From assembly GCF_030405905.1 (NCBI RefSeq), contig NZ_JASATW010000025.1, positions 1 to 64,000 of the forward strand: a stretch of DNA of 64,000 nucleotides, read 5' to 3'. The first letter of the stretch is position 1, and every line of letters starts with the position of its first letter. The position numbers and the translations under genes are program-made. The notes under the pieces are model-generated. The model saw nothing but the letters and a program-made list of their open reading frames with translations, was not told the origin of the DNA and did no database searches. This stretch comes from Sphaerothrix gracilis. Its GTDB lineage: Bacteria > Cyanobacteriota > Cyanobacteriia > Phormidesmidales > Phormidesmidaceae. Shown here piece by piece: positions 55,043-64,000 of this stretch.

Positions 55043-58000
55043 TTACTTGAGGCGTTTTTGCCGTCGCTGGCGCATCCGCTGTTTGCCCTGCTGGCGCTGC
55101 TCTAGCTGACGACTGACACTGGAGGGCACAGCAGATTGATCAGATGGTGTAGTCTCTCGCTGGCGCTGGTTGAGATGAGTCGCGATCGCTTCAATGGTGG
55201 GATAGCGAAACAGGTCGAGAACAGAGAGATCTGCCTGCAACTGCTGCCGGAGCTGCGTATTGACCTGAATCAGCAGCAGGGAATGACCCCCCAGTTCAAA
55301 AAAGTTGTCATGAATGCCGACGGTGTCTAACTGCAGCACCTCCTGCCAAATTGCGGCGATCGCCTGTTCTAGCTCGGTCTGAGGTTTGACGTAATCTGGC
55401 TTGAGGTCAGGACGGCTCTCGGTAGGGGGCGGCAGGGCCCGGCGATCAACCTTGCCACTGGGAGTCAGGGGCAAAGTGTCGAGCGGGACAAAGACAGACG
55501 GAATCATATAGTCCGGCAGGGACTGAGCCAGAAAATCGCGCAGGGCTGATGTGGACAACGCCGAGGCATCATACACTCCATAAGCTACTAGGCGCTGATA
55601 GCCGGAGCTGTCGTTTGAGGCGGTGACAACCGTCTCTCGAATTTCGGGATGCTGCGCTAAAGCGGCTTCAATTTCGCCCAGCTCAATGCGGAAGCCCCGC
55701 AGCTTCACCTGATAATCCAGACGGCCCAAAAACTCAATTGCTCCATCCGGGCGATAGCGGGCCAAGTCTCCTGTTCTATACAGCCTGGACCCACTCTCAG
55801 TCTGAGCAAATGGACTCGGCACAAACTTTTCTGCCGTCAACGCCGCCCGCTGCCAGTAGCCCCGCGCTAGCCCCACGCCGCCAATGTGCAGCTCGCCTGG
55901 CACGCCCACCGGCACTGACTGCCCCGCTCTGTCCAGCAGGTAAATCTGCGTATTGGCAATCGGTTTGCCAATCGGTACGCTCGTCAGTTCTGGCTCTGGC
56001 TGACACGGCCAAGCGGTCACGTCAATCGCCGCCTCAGTCGGGCCGTAGAGATTGTGCAGCTCTGCTGACAGCCGCTCCAAGAAGCGCTCCTGCAGCGCCA
56101 CCGGCAGCGCTTCTCCGCTGCAGATGACCCGGCGCACACAGGCGCAACGCTCTAAATCGGGTGCTTCGAGAAACGCCTGCAGCATGGAGGGGACAAAGTG
56201 CAGCGTCGTCACCTGCTGCTGCTCAATTAGTTCTGCCAGGTAAGCGCTGTCTTTATGGCCCTCTGGCCTAGCGATCGCCAGCCGCGTACCCACCATCAGC
56301 GGCCAGAGAAACTCCCAAACCGAGACATCAAAGCTGAAAGGAGTCTTCTGCAGTACGCAGTCCGCTGTGGTTAGTCCGTAGGCAGATTGCATCCACTGCA
56401 GGCGGTTGCTCAGCGCCCCGTGGGTGTTCATCGCCCCTTTGGGCTGGCCGGTGGAGCCAGAGGTGTAGATGATGTAGGCCAGATGGGCCGGGGTGACGGC
56501 GCTAGTGGGATTGGTTGTAGGTAAAGCCGCGATCGCGGGCCAGCCCTGATCCAGGCAAATAGTGATGGCTGAATGCTTTGGTAAAGTTGCAACGAGCTGG
56601 CTGTGGGTGAGCAGCAGCGGCACCTGGCTGTCGTGGAGCATGAAGGCGAGGCGCTCGGAGGGGTAGCTAGGATCGAGTGGCACGTAGGCCCCACCCGCTT
56701 TGAGGACGGCTAGGATAGCGACGACCAGGTCCAAAGAGCGCTCGAAGCAGAGGCCCACTGGCGTATCGGGCAGGACGCCCTGTGCTTGTAGGTAGTGGGC
56801 GAGCTGGTTGGCGCGGCTGTTGAGTTCTCGGTAGCTCAGATGCTGATTGGCAAAGCTGAGGGCGATCGCGGCGGGCGTTTGCTCGACCTGCCGCTCTATC
56901 TGCTGATGCAGGCAGTCTAGGCTGTGGTATTCAGTAGCCGTTTGGTTCCAAATTTTGAGCTGATGCTGCTCAGCGGGCGTCAGGAGTGACAGTTCAGACA
57001 GGCGCTGTTGAGGACAGGCAACTAGATTTTCCAGTAGCGTTTGGAAATGGCCGACCAGTCGGGCGATAGTCGAGCGCTCAAACAGATCGGTGCTGTACTC
57101 AACCTGGCCTCGCAGCCCTGCCTCTGAGTCGAATAGGTTGAGGCGTAGCTCAAACTTCGTCGTTTCGTTGTCAAAAGCCAGGGGCTGAGCGGTTAGCTCG
57201 CCCAGGGACAACGGTGGTAAAGGGGCCAACTGCAAATCAAATTTGACCTGAAACAGCGGCACCATTTGGCTCAGATTCCGCTCTGGATTCAGGGCCGCAA
57301 CGAGACGCTCAAACGGCAAATCTTGATGGGCATACGCGCCCAGCAGCACGTCCCGCACCCGCTGCAGCAGCTCTAAGCAGGTGGGATCGCCCGTTAAGTC
57401 GGTGCGCAACACCAGCGTATTCACCAACAGGCCAATCAGCCCTTCGGTTTCAACCCGATTGCGGTTGGCAATGTCGGTGCCGACGACAATATCGTGCTGA
57501 TGGCTGTAGCGCTGCAGCAAAATCTTAAAGGCGGTTAGCAAGACCGTAAACAGGGTGACACCGGACTGCACACTCAAATTTTTGAGGGCATCAGATAGCG
57601 GCTTGGCGAAGGTGATAGGATACTTTGCCCCCTGAAACGTTGGCACTGCCGGGCGCGGGCGATCGCTGGGCAAGTCTAAGACCGGCAGCGCGGCCAGCTG
57701 CTGTCGCCAATAGCTGAGCTGTCGCTCTAGCTCCGTCCCCTGCAGCCACTGCCGCTGCCAGACGGCAAAATCGGCATACTGAATCGGCAGGGGCGCAAGG
57801 GGCATTGGCTGCTGGCGAGAAAAGGCCCCGTAGAGCTGCTGCAGTTCCTGGGTAAAAAGGCCCAGCGACCAGCGATCGGCAATGATGTGGTGCATTGTGA
57901 CTAAGAGCAGATGCTCCGTTGCCGCCAGCTTCAGCAGCGTTAGCCGTAGCAGCGGCTGAGTCGGGTCAAAAACCCAGCGGGCCTCCTGATGTGCCACCTG

Positions 58001-58423
58001 TTGCGCTGCCTGCTCTGGATCGGCGGCCTGAGTCAGATCCTGCTGCACCAGCGAAACCGCAGCGTCCGGCTGGATAACCTGGATAGGTTGTCCCTCGGCC
58101 TTAGTGGTAAACGTCGTCCGCAGCGTGTCGTGACGCTGGACAACGGCCTGCAGCGCTTTTTCTAAGACCGCAACGTCCAGCCGACCCTGCAGCCGTAAAC
58201 CGCTAAACACGTTATAGGAGCTGGGGTTGAGGTCTAGCTGATGAATAAACCACAGCCGCTGCTGGGCGAAAGATAGCGGTGCTTCATTTGCGGGGGCAGC
58301 GGGCGATCGCCGTGGAATGCCCAATGAAGACGGCAGGTTGAGTCCCCGCTGCTGCAGGCGCTTGGCTAGCAGCGATCGCTGAGCGGGTGAGAGGTCGGCT
58401 AGCTGTTGGGAAAGATCAGGCAT
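55043..58423 (-). CDS. NRPS: C-A-PCP, serine-type
   Basis: 1126 residues. The condensation motif is HHIIADR: the usual final Gly of HHxxxDG is Arg, while the catalytic second His and the Asp are kept. The A domain reads D-V-W-H-I-S-L-I-D, a serine code, with A10 PSGKVDRRAL. The PCP serine is in ELGGHSLLLI. The C-terminus is basic and Gln/Arg-rich (RQKRLK), unlike the other proteins of the cluster. Bases 55640-56900 are the second copy of the duplicated A-domain segment. It starts six bases after the monooxygenase and is followed at 26-52 bases by the next PKS. Confidence 0.92.
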   Translation of the reverse strand: MPDLSQQLADLSPAQRSLLAKRLQQRGLNLPSSLGIPRRSPAAPANEAPLSFAQQRLWFIHQLDLNPSSYNVFSGLRLQGRLDVAVLEKALQAVVQRHDTLRTTFTTKAEGQPIQVIQPDAAVSLVQQDLTQAADPEQAAQQVAHQEARWVFDPTQPLLRLTLLKLAATEHLLLVTMHHIIADRWSLGLFTQELQQLYGAFSRQQPMPLAPLPIQYADFAVWQRQWLQGTELERQLSYWRQQLAALPVLDLPSDRPRPAVPTFQGAKYPITFAKPLSDALKNLSVQSGVTLFTVLLTAFKILLQRYSHQHDIVVGTDIANRNRVETEGLIGLLVNTLVLRTDLTGDPTCLELLQRVRDVLLGAYAHQDLPFERLVAALNPERNLSQMVPLFQVKFDLQLAPLPPLSLGELTAQPLAFDNETTKFELRLNLFDSEAGLRGQVEYSTDLFERSTIARLVGHFQTLLENLVACPQQRLSELSLLTPAEQHQLKIWNQTATEYHSLDCLHQQIERQVEQTPAAIALSFANQHLSYRELNSRANQLAHYLQAQGVLPDTPVGLCFERSLDLVVAILAVLKAGGAYVPLDPSYPSERLAFMLHDSQVPLLLTHSQLVATLPKHSAITICLDQGWPAIAALPTTNPTSAVTPAHLAYIIYTSGSTGQPKGAMNTHGALSNRLQWMQSAYGLTTADCVLQKTPFSFDVSVWEFLWPLMVGTRLAIARPEGHKDSAYLAELIEQQQVTTLHFVPSMLQAFLEAPDLERCACVRRVICSGEALPVALQERFLERLSAELHNLYGPTEAAIDVTAWPCQPEPELTSVPIGKPIANTQIYLLDRAGQSVPVGVPGELHIGGVGLARGYWQRAALTAEKFVPSPFAQTESGSRLYRTGDLARYRPDGAIEFLGRLDYQVKLRGFRIELGEIEAALAQHPEIRETVVTASNDSSGYQRLVAYGVYDASALSTSALRDFLAQSLPDYMIPSVFVPLDTLPLTPSGKVDRRALPPPTESRPDLKPDYVKPQTELEQAIAAIWQEVLQLDTVGIHDNFFELGGHSLLLIQVNTQLRQQLQADLSVLDLFRYPTIEAIATHLNQRQRETTPSDQSAVPSSVSRQLEQRQQGKQRMRQRRQKRLK
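55640..56900 (-). repeat. Duplicated A-domain segment, copy 2
   Basis: Near-identical partner of 41978-43238 (see that entry). Differences are mostly scattered single bases. One short variable patch at about 55790-55810 changes the length of the loop after YRTGD by a few residues. Confidence 0.8.
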
Positions 58424-58429
58424 GAGTTT

Positions 58430-59494
58430 CTAGCTGAGGGCGGCCATTGTGGGATGTTGACACTGAGCTTTTAGGGTGTTTAGGTGAGGCAGCGCCGCCA
58501 TGACTTCACCAAAATTGGGATTAAAGTCAATTAGGCAGGCCACTTCATCCACGCCGGCTCGTCGTATGCGCTCAATCATAGGCAGGCAGGTAGCTTGGGA
58601 ACCAATTAGCGTCCTGCCCTTGAGCCAGCCTTCGTAGGCAAATATCAGCAAGCTATCAATGTCGGCCGGCGAAAGCGACTTCAGATCAATCTTTAAATTG
58701 AGGCCCTTAGCTAAGTGCTCTAGCAGATTCAGGTGAGTCTTGAGATAGTTGCAGAAAGGCTCTCTTACCTGCTCCTTCACCGTGTCGAAGTCCTCCCCGA
58801 CAAAGGTGTGCAGCATCATCGCTACTTTGCCTTGCTTTGGCTCGTGCCCGTGTTCTTGGCGGGCTTGGCGATAGAGGGAGATATGCTGGGCTACTTCGTC
58901 TAGGGTGCCAGAGAGTAGGGAGGTCAAGACGTTGGCTCCCATCTTGCCAGCCTCGATGTAGGTACTGGGGGACTGACAGACAATCCAGGGGGTGAGCTGC
59001 GGCTGTAAAGGGCGGGGGAAGGTGGCGATCTGAACTTCCTTACCCGATGCCTCCTGCAGCTCTACCGAGTCACCGCGCCACAGCTTTTGCACCATCTGAA
59101 TGCCGCGCCACATGGCGGCTTTGCGATCGCTGTAGGATTCGGTTGACAACACAAAATCGTCCATTGTCCAGCCGGAGGCAAAGGCGATCGCCACGCGCCC
59201 CTGGGAGAGATTGTCTACAACCGCCCATTCTTCAGCCACCCGGGCCGGGTTATGCAGCGGCATCACGACACTGCCAGCCCGTAGCTGCAGATGCTCCGTA
59301 ATCATCGCCATTGCAGCTCCCGTCACTGACGGATTGGGATACAGGCCGCCAAAGGGGTGAAAGTGACGCTCCGGCATCCACAGGGCTGAAAACCCATGCT
59401 GATCGGCAAACTTAGCGCTCTCAATCATCAGTTGATAGCTGTCAGTCTGCACTTTGGAGCCGTCTCCGGAAAAGTAAAATAGGCTAAATTCCAT
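58430..59494 (-). CDS. LLM-class flavin monooxygenase (MupA/Atu3640 type)
   Basis: 354 residues from the ATG at 59494, chosen because AAGGA lies nine bases before it. A TTG at 59524 would overlap the PKS stop. The TIM-barrel luciferase-like fold is indicated by MEFSLFYFSGDGSK, GFSALWMPERHFHPFGGLYP, NLSQGRVAIAFASGWTMDDF and WIVCQSPSTYIEAG. This is the natural-product LLM subfamily found beside or inside PKS/NRPS proteins, where members hydroxylate chain carbons or insert oxygen while substrates are bound to carrier proteins. It lies between the rightmost PKS and the first serine NRPS, so it likely acts on that PKS product. Confidence 0.9.
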   Translation of the reverse strand: MEFSLFYFSGDGSKVQTDSYQLMIESAKFADQHGFSALWMPERHFHPFGGLYPNPSVTGAAMAMITEHLQLRAGSVVMPLHNPARVAEEWAVVDNLSQGRVAIAFASGWTMDDFVLSTESYSDRKAAMWRGIQMVQKLWRGDSVELQEASGKEVQIATFPRPLQPQLTPWIVCQSPSTYIEAGKMGANVLTSLLSGTLDEVAQHISLYRQARQEHGHEPKQGKVAMMLHTFVGEDFDTVKEQVREPFCNYLKTHLNLLEHLAKGLNLKIDLKSLSPADIDSLLIFAYEGWLKGRTLIGSQATCLPMIERIRRAGVDEVACLIDFNPNFGEVMAALPHLNTLKAQCQHPTMAALS

Positions 59495-59520
59495 TGATTT
59501 AAGTCCTTCAATTTGGGTTT

Positions 59521-62500
59521 TCAAGCGCCAGAACGGGATTCTTCCAGATACTGCTGCACCTGATCTGGCGATAGAGTTTTGACATCTTCTAGCAACGCCG
59601 CGATCGCCTGCTCGTCCGACTGAGGCTGCTCTTGGTCAATCACCTGCGCCAGTCCTGCCACCGTTGGCGCGTCGAACAGAATACTCTTCAAGGGCAGATC
59701 CACAGCAAACTGCTGCCGCAGGCGCGAAACCACCTGAATCGCCAGCAGGGAATGGCCGCCTAGCTCAAAAAAATTGTCGTGAATGCTAACGGCTTCGATG
59801 CCCAGCAGGTCTTGCCAGATAGACGCGATCGCTTGCTGAATCTCGGTTTCAGGCGCAACGTAGTCTTTTTGAGACTGAGCTGCCTGTATGGGAGATGAGG
59901 GTGGCTGTCCGGTCTGAGGACGAGCCGACTGCGCCAGGCGCGATGACAACACGCCGGTTGAAACCACAATTTGGCCCGCCGTTGGCAGAGTTAGAACCCG
60001 CTCAATCGCTGCCCAGACTTCTGCAGGGGTCATCGAGAGTTCCAGCGCTGCGTCAACAGGCTGGGCTGAGGGCGACAGCGTCTCCGTTTGGCGAGCCTGC
60101 CGGTTCACGCTAAACCAGGGTATCTGGCCGCTACGGTTGCGATCGCTGACCACGGCATCAAGATAGGCATAGCTCGCCGTATAGGCCGCCAACCCCACGC
60201 CGCCCAGGACGCAGGCAAGAGAAGACTGCACCAGGCAAAAATCCAGCGGCCGATCGCCGAGGGCGGCCTCTAAAACCTGAAGTCCCTGTCTTCTCGCCTG
60301 GAAGGCAGCCTCACAGTTGGTTTGATCCAGGTCGGCGATCGCCTGGGTTGCCTGAGTGGCATCGATCGCGGGGGTGTAGAACACGCCCTGCAGGTCCCCG
60401 AACTGTTGTTCAGCCTGAGCGATCGCCCGTTGCAGTTGGACTACATCGGTTGTATCAGCCTCTAGCAGGCAAACCTCAGCCTCCGAGTCTTCTAGGACTC
60501 GCCACTGAAGAATGCGCTGACTGAGCAGATCATCCTCGCCATGCTGATCTAGCCACGGCTGCCACTGCTTGCGGGCAGGTAGACCACTCTCGCCGGCCAG
60601 TAAGACCTTGGCCTGCCAGGTCTCGACCAGTAGCTGGGCCAGCGAAAAGCCCAATCCTGCCGCCAGATCGCCAGCAATCAGATAAACGCCGCCTCGCCGC
60701 AGGCGCGATGTCGCAGGCATTGACGGCAACGGCAGCGGTTCAAAGCTCTGAAGCCAGCGGTGGCCGTTGCGATAGGCGACGGTCTCGGAAGCTGCCTGCC
60801 TCAACTCTGCCTGCAGCGCAGTTGAGAGCCGTTGCCTCTGACTCGACTGCGGCAGTATCTCTATGTCAATCAGCTGACAGGTCAGGTGCGGATACTCTTG
60901 TGGAATTACTTTATAGGCTCCCAGCAGCGTCGCCTGAGCGGGAGTCAGCGTCTCAGCGCCAGTCACGTCATAAAGACCCTGGGTGAGCACGCTTAGATGC
61001 CGGGGTTCCGGGTCAACCTGAGCCAGCGCCTGGGCCAGGTGAATTAAGCTGTAGAATCCGTGAGTTTGAACTGTTTCAAAGGCGGTATCTGCCTCTAAAC
61101 TCCAGCAGTGGACAATCTGCTGCGGCAGCGACATCTGAGTTTGCAATGTTTGCCATAGCGTTAAGTAGTCCTCTGGCTGGTGGGGATTGAGGCAGTACTG
61201 GCGATTGCTGAGCTGCTCAAACTGCCGGCCTGAAGAGACGGTAATCACGGTCTGTCCGCTTTGCTCAAGCTGATGCGCTAGCTGAGACCCAACGCTGCCA
61301 GAATCGGTAAATAAAAGCCAGCAGGTTGATGCCGGTGTGATTCCACTAGCGTCTGCTATCAGCGGTCGCCGCTGCCAGGTGGGCAGATAGAACCAGTCAG
61401 CCATATCTGGCTGTCGTTGAATGGCGGCGGTCGCTGCTGGCAACTGCGGAGCTTGCGACGGCTCAATCCAGTAGCGCTGGCGCTCAAACGGATAGGTGGG
61501 TAATGGCAACCGCTGGCGCTGCTCGTGGGCGTAGAAGCCTGACCAGTCAATCGTCACGCCCGCCAGCCACAGTTGACCCAGCGTTTGTAGCAGATACTCA
61601 CTGTCAGACACCACCTGCTGCGGATGACGCACCGTCCGCAAACAAAGCTGCTCTCTGACCTGCTGCTTCGCCAGCGTTGTCAGTGTCCGTCCCGGCCCTA
61701 CCTCTAGTAAAATCCGACTTGACTCTTCCAGCAGCAGTGCCATCGCTGGGCCAAACTGCACCGGCTGCCGCAGTTGCTGGCCCCAGTAGGCCGGATCGGT
61801 GGCTTCCGCTGCCGTGAGCCAGTTGCCCGTCACGTTGGAGAGCAGGGGAATCTGCGGTGGCTGCAGCTTAACCTGTGCCACTGCCGCCGTGAACGGGGCC
61901 ACCGCCTCAGCCATCAGCGGCGAGTGGAAACCGTGGGAAGTGTGCAGCCGCCGGGCCTCAATGCCGGCAGCAGCTAGCTGAGTTTGAAGCTGGGCGATCG
62001 CCGTTTCTGTGCCAGAGACTGCCGTCAGGGTTGGGGCGTTGATCGCGGCCAGGGTTACCTTGTCACTGAGCCACGGCTGCATCTCTGCGGCTGACAGCGG
62101 CACCGACAGCATTGCTCCGGTGGGGCACTGCTGCATCAGCTCGCCCCGCAGACAGACGAGCTTGAGGGCGTCATCGAGCTGAAACACCCCGGCGAGGCAG
62201 GCGGCGACCAGTTCGCCGAGGCTGTGGCCGAGGAGGGCCGCAGGCTGGATGCCCCAGCTTTGCCAGAGCTTTGCTAGGGCGTAGTCCACCACGAAGAGGG
62301 CGGGCTGGGCGTAGCGGGTTTGGCTGAGACGGTCTGCGCTGGCGGCGGTGGTGTCGGGATAGAGCAAGGTGCGCAGATCCAGGTCGAGGTGAGGCTGGAG
62401 GAGCTGGCAGCAGTGGTCTATGTGCTCGCGGAAGGTGGCTTCGCTGGCGTACAGGTCTTGGGTCATGCCGGCATACTGGGCCCCCTGACCAGGCAGCAAA

Positions 62501-64000
62501 AAGGCCACTTCCCGGTGTCCACTGGGGACTGGCGTTGCCGTCTGCAGAGGATCTGAAACGCTCAGGGCTTGGATTGCGTCATCCACTGTGCGACAAACGG
62601 CTAGACGGCGATAGCCAAAGGCTTTGCGTCCGACCTGTAGCGTGTAGGCCACATCTGCTAAATTCGCCTGAGGCTGCTGCCTGAGATGGCTAACCAAGTT
62701 AGCGGTGGTTTGGTCTAAGGCCGCTGCCGTTTTGGCAGACAGCGGCACTAGCTGCCAGGGGCGCGACGGGGATGACGGGGCTGGGATAGGCGCTTCTTCT
62801 AGCACCACATGGGCGTTGGTGCCGCCAATGCCGAAGGAGCTGACCCCGGCCCGGCGCGGCATTTGCTTAACGGACCAGTCCTGCAGCGTGGTATTGACAT
62901 AAAACGGACTTTGGGCAAAGTCGATGTGGGGATTGGGCTGCTGAAAGTGCAGGCTGGGCGGTATTTGTCGATGCTGCAGCGCCAGCACGGTTTTAATCAG
63001 TCCGGCAACGCCCGCTGCGGTATCGAGATGGCCCACGTTGGTTTTGACCGAGCCCACCGCACAAAAGCCGGTATTGCGGGCACCACCGCTATGAAAGGCC
63101 TGGGTCAGCGCCGCAATCTCAATCGGATCGCCCAGAGCAGTGGCGGTACCGTGGGCTTCTACATAACTAATGCTGTCTGGTTCGACTTCGGCGATCGCCT
63201 GAGCGGTCCGAATCACGGCGGCTTGGCTGTCAATCCGAGGCGCGGTATAGCTCACTTTGAGTCCACCGTCGTTGTTAATGGCAGATCCTTTAATCACGGC
63301 GTGGATACAGTCGCCATCGGCGATCGCGTCCTCTAGCCGTTTGAGCGCCACCAGCCCGACCCCATTGCCTGACACCGTCCCCTCGGCAGCGGCATCAAAG
63401 GCGCGACAGTGGCCATCGGGGGAGGCAATGCCCCCTGCATGATGCAGATAGCCGATGGTTTGCTGGGCGCTGACGGTGATGCCCCCGGCCAGGGCTAAAT
63501 CGCATTCCCCACTCAGCAGACTGCGACAGGCCAAATGCACGGCCACCAGTGAGGTCGAGCAGGCGGTTTGGACGGTATAGCTCGGCCCCTGCAGGTTCAG
63601 CTTGTAGGAAACCCGGGTGCTGACAAAGTCTTTGTCATTGCCCAGCATCAGTTGAAAGCGATCTACCGACTGGAGCGCCTCTGGATTGGCAACTAGATTC
63701 AGTAAATAGCTGTTGAACCCAGCGCCGGCGTAGAATCCAATCAAACCGCCATACTGTGCCGGGTCGTAACCCGCCTGCTCCAGAACTTCCCAGGCGGCCT
63801 CTAACAAAATCCGATGCTGGGGATCGGTGGTGGTGGCCTCTTTCGGATTGAAGTCGAAAAAAGCGGCATCGAATAAATCCGGATCGGCCAGGGTCGCTCT
63901 GGCTTTGACATAGTTGGGCTGGTCTAGTAACGCGGGGTCGACGCCAGCAGCCTCTAGTTCTGCCCGCGTAAACTCAGTGATGGACTCCGTCCCCTGCTGC
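59521..64000 (-). CDS. Type I PKS: KS-AT-degenerate KR-ACP (5' end outside)
   Basis: The frame is open to the right edge; an apparent start near 63807 is inside the KS, since ESITEFTRAELEAAGVDPAL and later family sequence precede it. The KS holds TACSTS, EAHGTAT (Ala for the usual Gly after T) and KTNVGH. The AT has GHSLGE and HGFHS, malonyl-like. The ketoreductase-like region has lost the nucleotide motif: LIAGDLAAGLGFS replaces TGGLGxxG, and HAAG is YTPA. A Tyr in LAAYTASYAYLD remains. It is probably inactive, leaving a beta-ketone. The ACP carries ELGGHSLLAI. The tail LSPDQVQQYL may be a docking helix. The start of the protein and any upstream modules lie beyond the window. Confidence 0.9.
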   Translation of the reverse strand, partial: QQGTESITEFTRAELEAAGVDPALLDQPNYVKARATLADPDLFDAAFFDFNPKEATTTDPQHRILLEAAWEVLEQAGYDPAQYGGLIGFYAGAGFNSYLLNLVANPEALQSVDRFQLMLGNDKDFVSTRVSYKLNLQGPSYTVQTACSTSLVAVHLACRSLLSGECDLALAGGITVSAQQTIGYLHHAGGIASPDGHCRAFDAAAEGTVSGNGVGLVALKRLEDAIADGDCIHAVIKGSAINNDGGLKVSYTAPRIDSQAAVIRTAQAIAEVEPDSISYVEAHGTATALGDPIEIAALTQAFHSGGARNTGFCAVGSVKTNVGHLDTAAGVAGLIKTVLALQHRQIPPSLHFQQPNPHIDFAQSPFYVNTTLQDWSVKQMPRRAGVSSFGIGGTNAHVVLEEAPIPAPSSPSRPWQLVPLSAKTAAALDQTTANLVSHLRQQPQANLADVAYTLQVGRKAFGYRRLAVCRTVDDAIQALSVSDPLQTATPVPSGHREVAFLLPGQGAQYAGMTQDLYASEATFREHIDHCCQLLQPHLDLDLRTLLYPDTTAASADRLSQTRYAQPALFVVDYALAKLWQSWGIQPAALLGHSLGELVAACLAGVFQLDDALKLVCLRGELMQQCPTGAMLSVPLSAAEMQPWLSDKVTLAAINAPTLTAVSGTETAIAQLQTQLAAAGIEARRLHTSHGFHSPLMAEAVAPFTAAVAQVKLQPPQIPLLSNVTGNWLTAAEATDPAYWGQQLRQPVQFGPAMALLLEESSRILLEVGPGRTLTTLAKQQVREQLCLRTVRHPQQVVSDSEYLLQTLGQLWLAGVTIDWSGFYAHEQRQRLPLPTYPFERQRYWIEPSQAPQLPAATAAIQRQPDMADWFYLPTWQRRPLIADASGITPASTCWLLFTDSGSVGSQLAHQLEQSGQTVITVSSGRQFEQLSNRQYCLNPHQPEDYLTLWQTLQTQMSLPQQIVHCWSLEADTAFETVQTHGFYSLIHLAQALAQVDPEPRHLSVLTQGLYDVTGAETLTPAQATLLGAYKVIPQEYPHLTCQLIDIEILPQSSQRQRLSTALQAELRQAASETVAYRNGHRWLQSFEPLPLPSMPATSRLRRGGVYLIAGDLAAGLGFSLAQLLVETWQAKVLLAGESGLPARKQWQPWLDQHGEDDLLSQRILQWRVLEDSEAEVCLLEADTTDVVQLQRAIAQAEQQFGDLQGVFYTPAIDATQATQAIADLDQTNCEAAFQARRQGLQVLEAALGDRPLDFCLVQSSLACVLGGVGLAAYTASYAYLDAVVSDRNRSGQIPWFSVNRQARQTETLSPSAQPVDAALELSMTPAEVWAAIERVLTLPTAGQIVVSTGVLSSRLAQSARPQTGQPPSSPIQAAQSQKDYVAPETEIQQAIASIWQDLLGIEAVSIHDNFFELGGHSLLAIQVVSRLRQQFAVDLPLKSILFDAPTVAGLAQVIDQEQPQSDEQAIAALLEDVKTLSPDQVQQYLEESRSGA

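Overview
The window reads as cyanobacterial chromosome, probably from a large-genome filamentous or Leptolyngbya-type strain. The HIP1 octamer GCGATCGC recurs throughout. The gene content is also typical: CHAT proteases, a STAND-WD40 protein, pentapeptide repeats, Uma2, a PEP-CTERM-like anchor and a long hybrid PKS/NRPS locus. No rRNA, tRNA or CRISPR array was seen.

Region 1 (1-10.9 kb) looks like the edge of an extracellular contractile injection system (eCIS) locus. It holds the 3' part of an AAA+ ATPase and a DUF4157 protein with an AT-rich, unrecognised C-terminal half. After a gap rich in toxin-antitoxin genes and debris (an intact BrnT/BrnA-type pair, a Phd-like antitoxin remnant and an MNT/HEPN remnant) come three minus-strand genes. 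Two encode large proteins with beta-sandwich repeats and one central membrane helix, one of them ending in a WD40 propeller. The third has a DUF4159-like C-terminus.

Region 2 (11-17.7 kb) is accessory DNA: an exported pentapeptide-repeat protein, an NfeD fragment, a STAND NTPase with 14 WD40 repeats whose base composition changes inside the gene, a frameshifted Uma2 nuclease, a truncated unknown gene and an internally deleted IS1-family element.

Region 3 (17.7-30.2 kb) carries two CHAT proteases, one fused to a haemagglutinin/TPS-type secretion domain and one to TPRs. They flank a GH16-like surface protein. An aspartoacylase-family gene diverges from a LysR regulator across a short perfect palindrome, followed by a NicO/RcnA-type metal exporter.

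Region 4 (30.4-64 kb, continuing past the right edge) is one minus-strand hybrid PKS/NRPS cluster. In transcription order: PKS (KS-AT-degenerate KR-ACP, 5' end outside), LLM flavin monooxygenase, NRPS (C-A-PCP, serine code), PKS (KS-AT-KR-ACP), PKS (KS-AT-KR-DH-ACP, unusual order), NRPS (C-A-PCP, serine code), NRPS (docking-C-A-PCP-reductase), methyltransferase, GSA-type aminotransferase, two small unknown proteins, MbtH, two more unknown proteins, tyrosinase and type II thioesterase. The genes overlap or nearly abut. The predicted product has at least two serine-derived units and is released reductively as an aldehyde or alcohol. I do not recognise a known pathway with this gene set.
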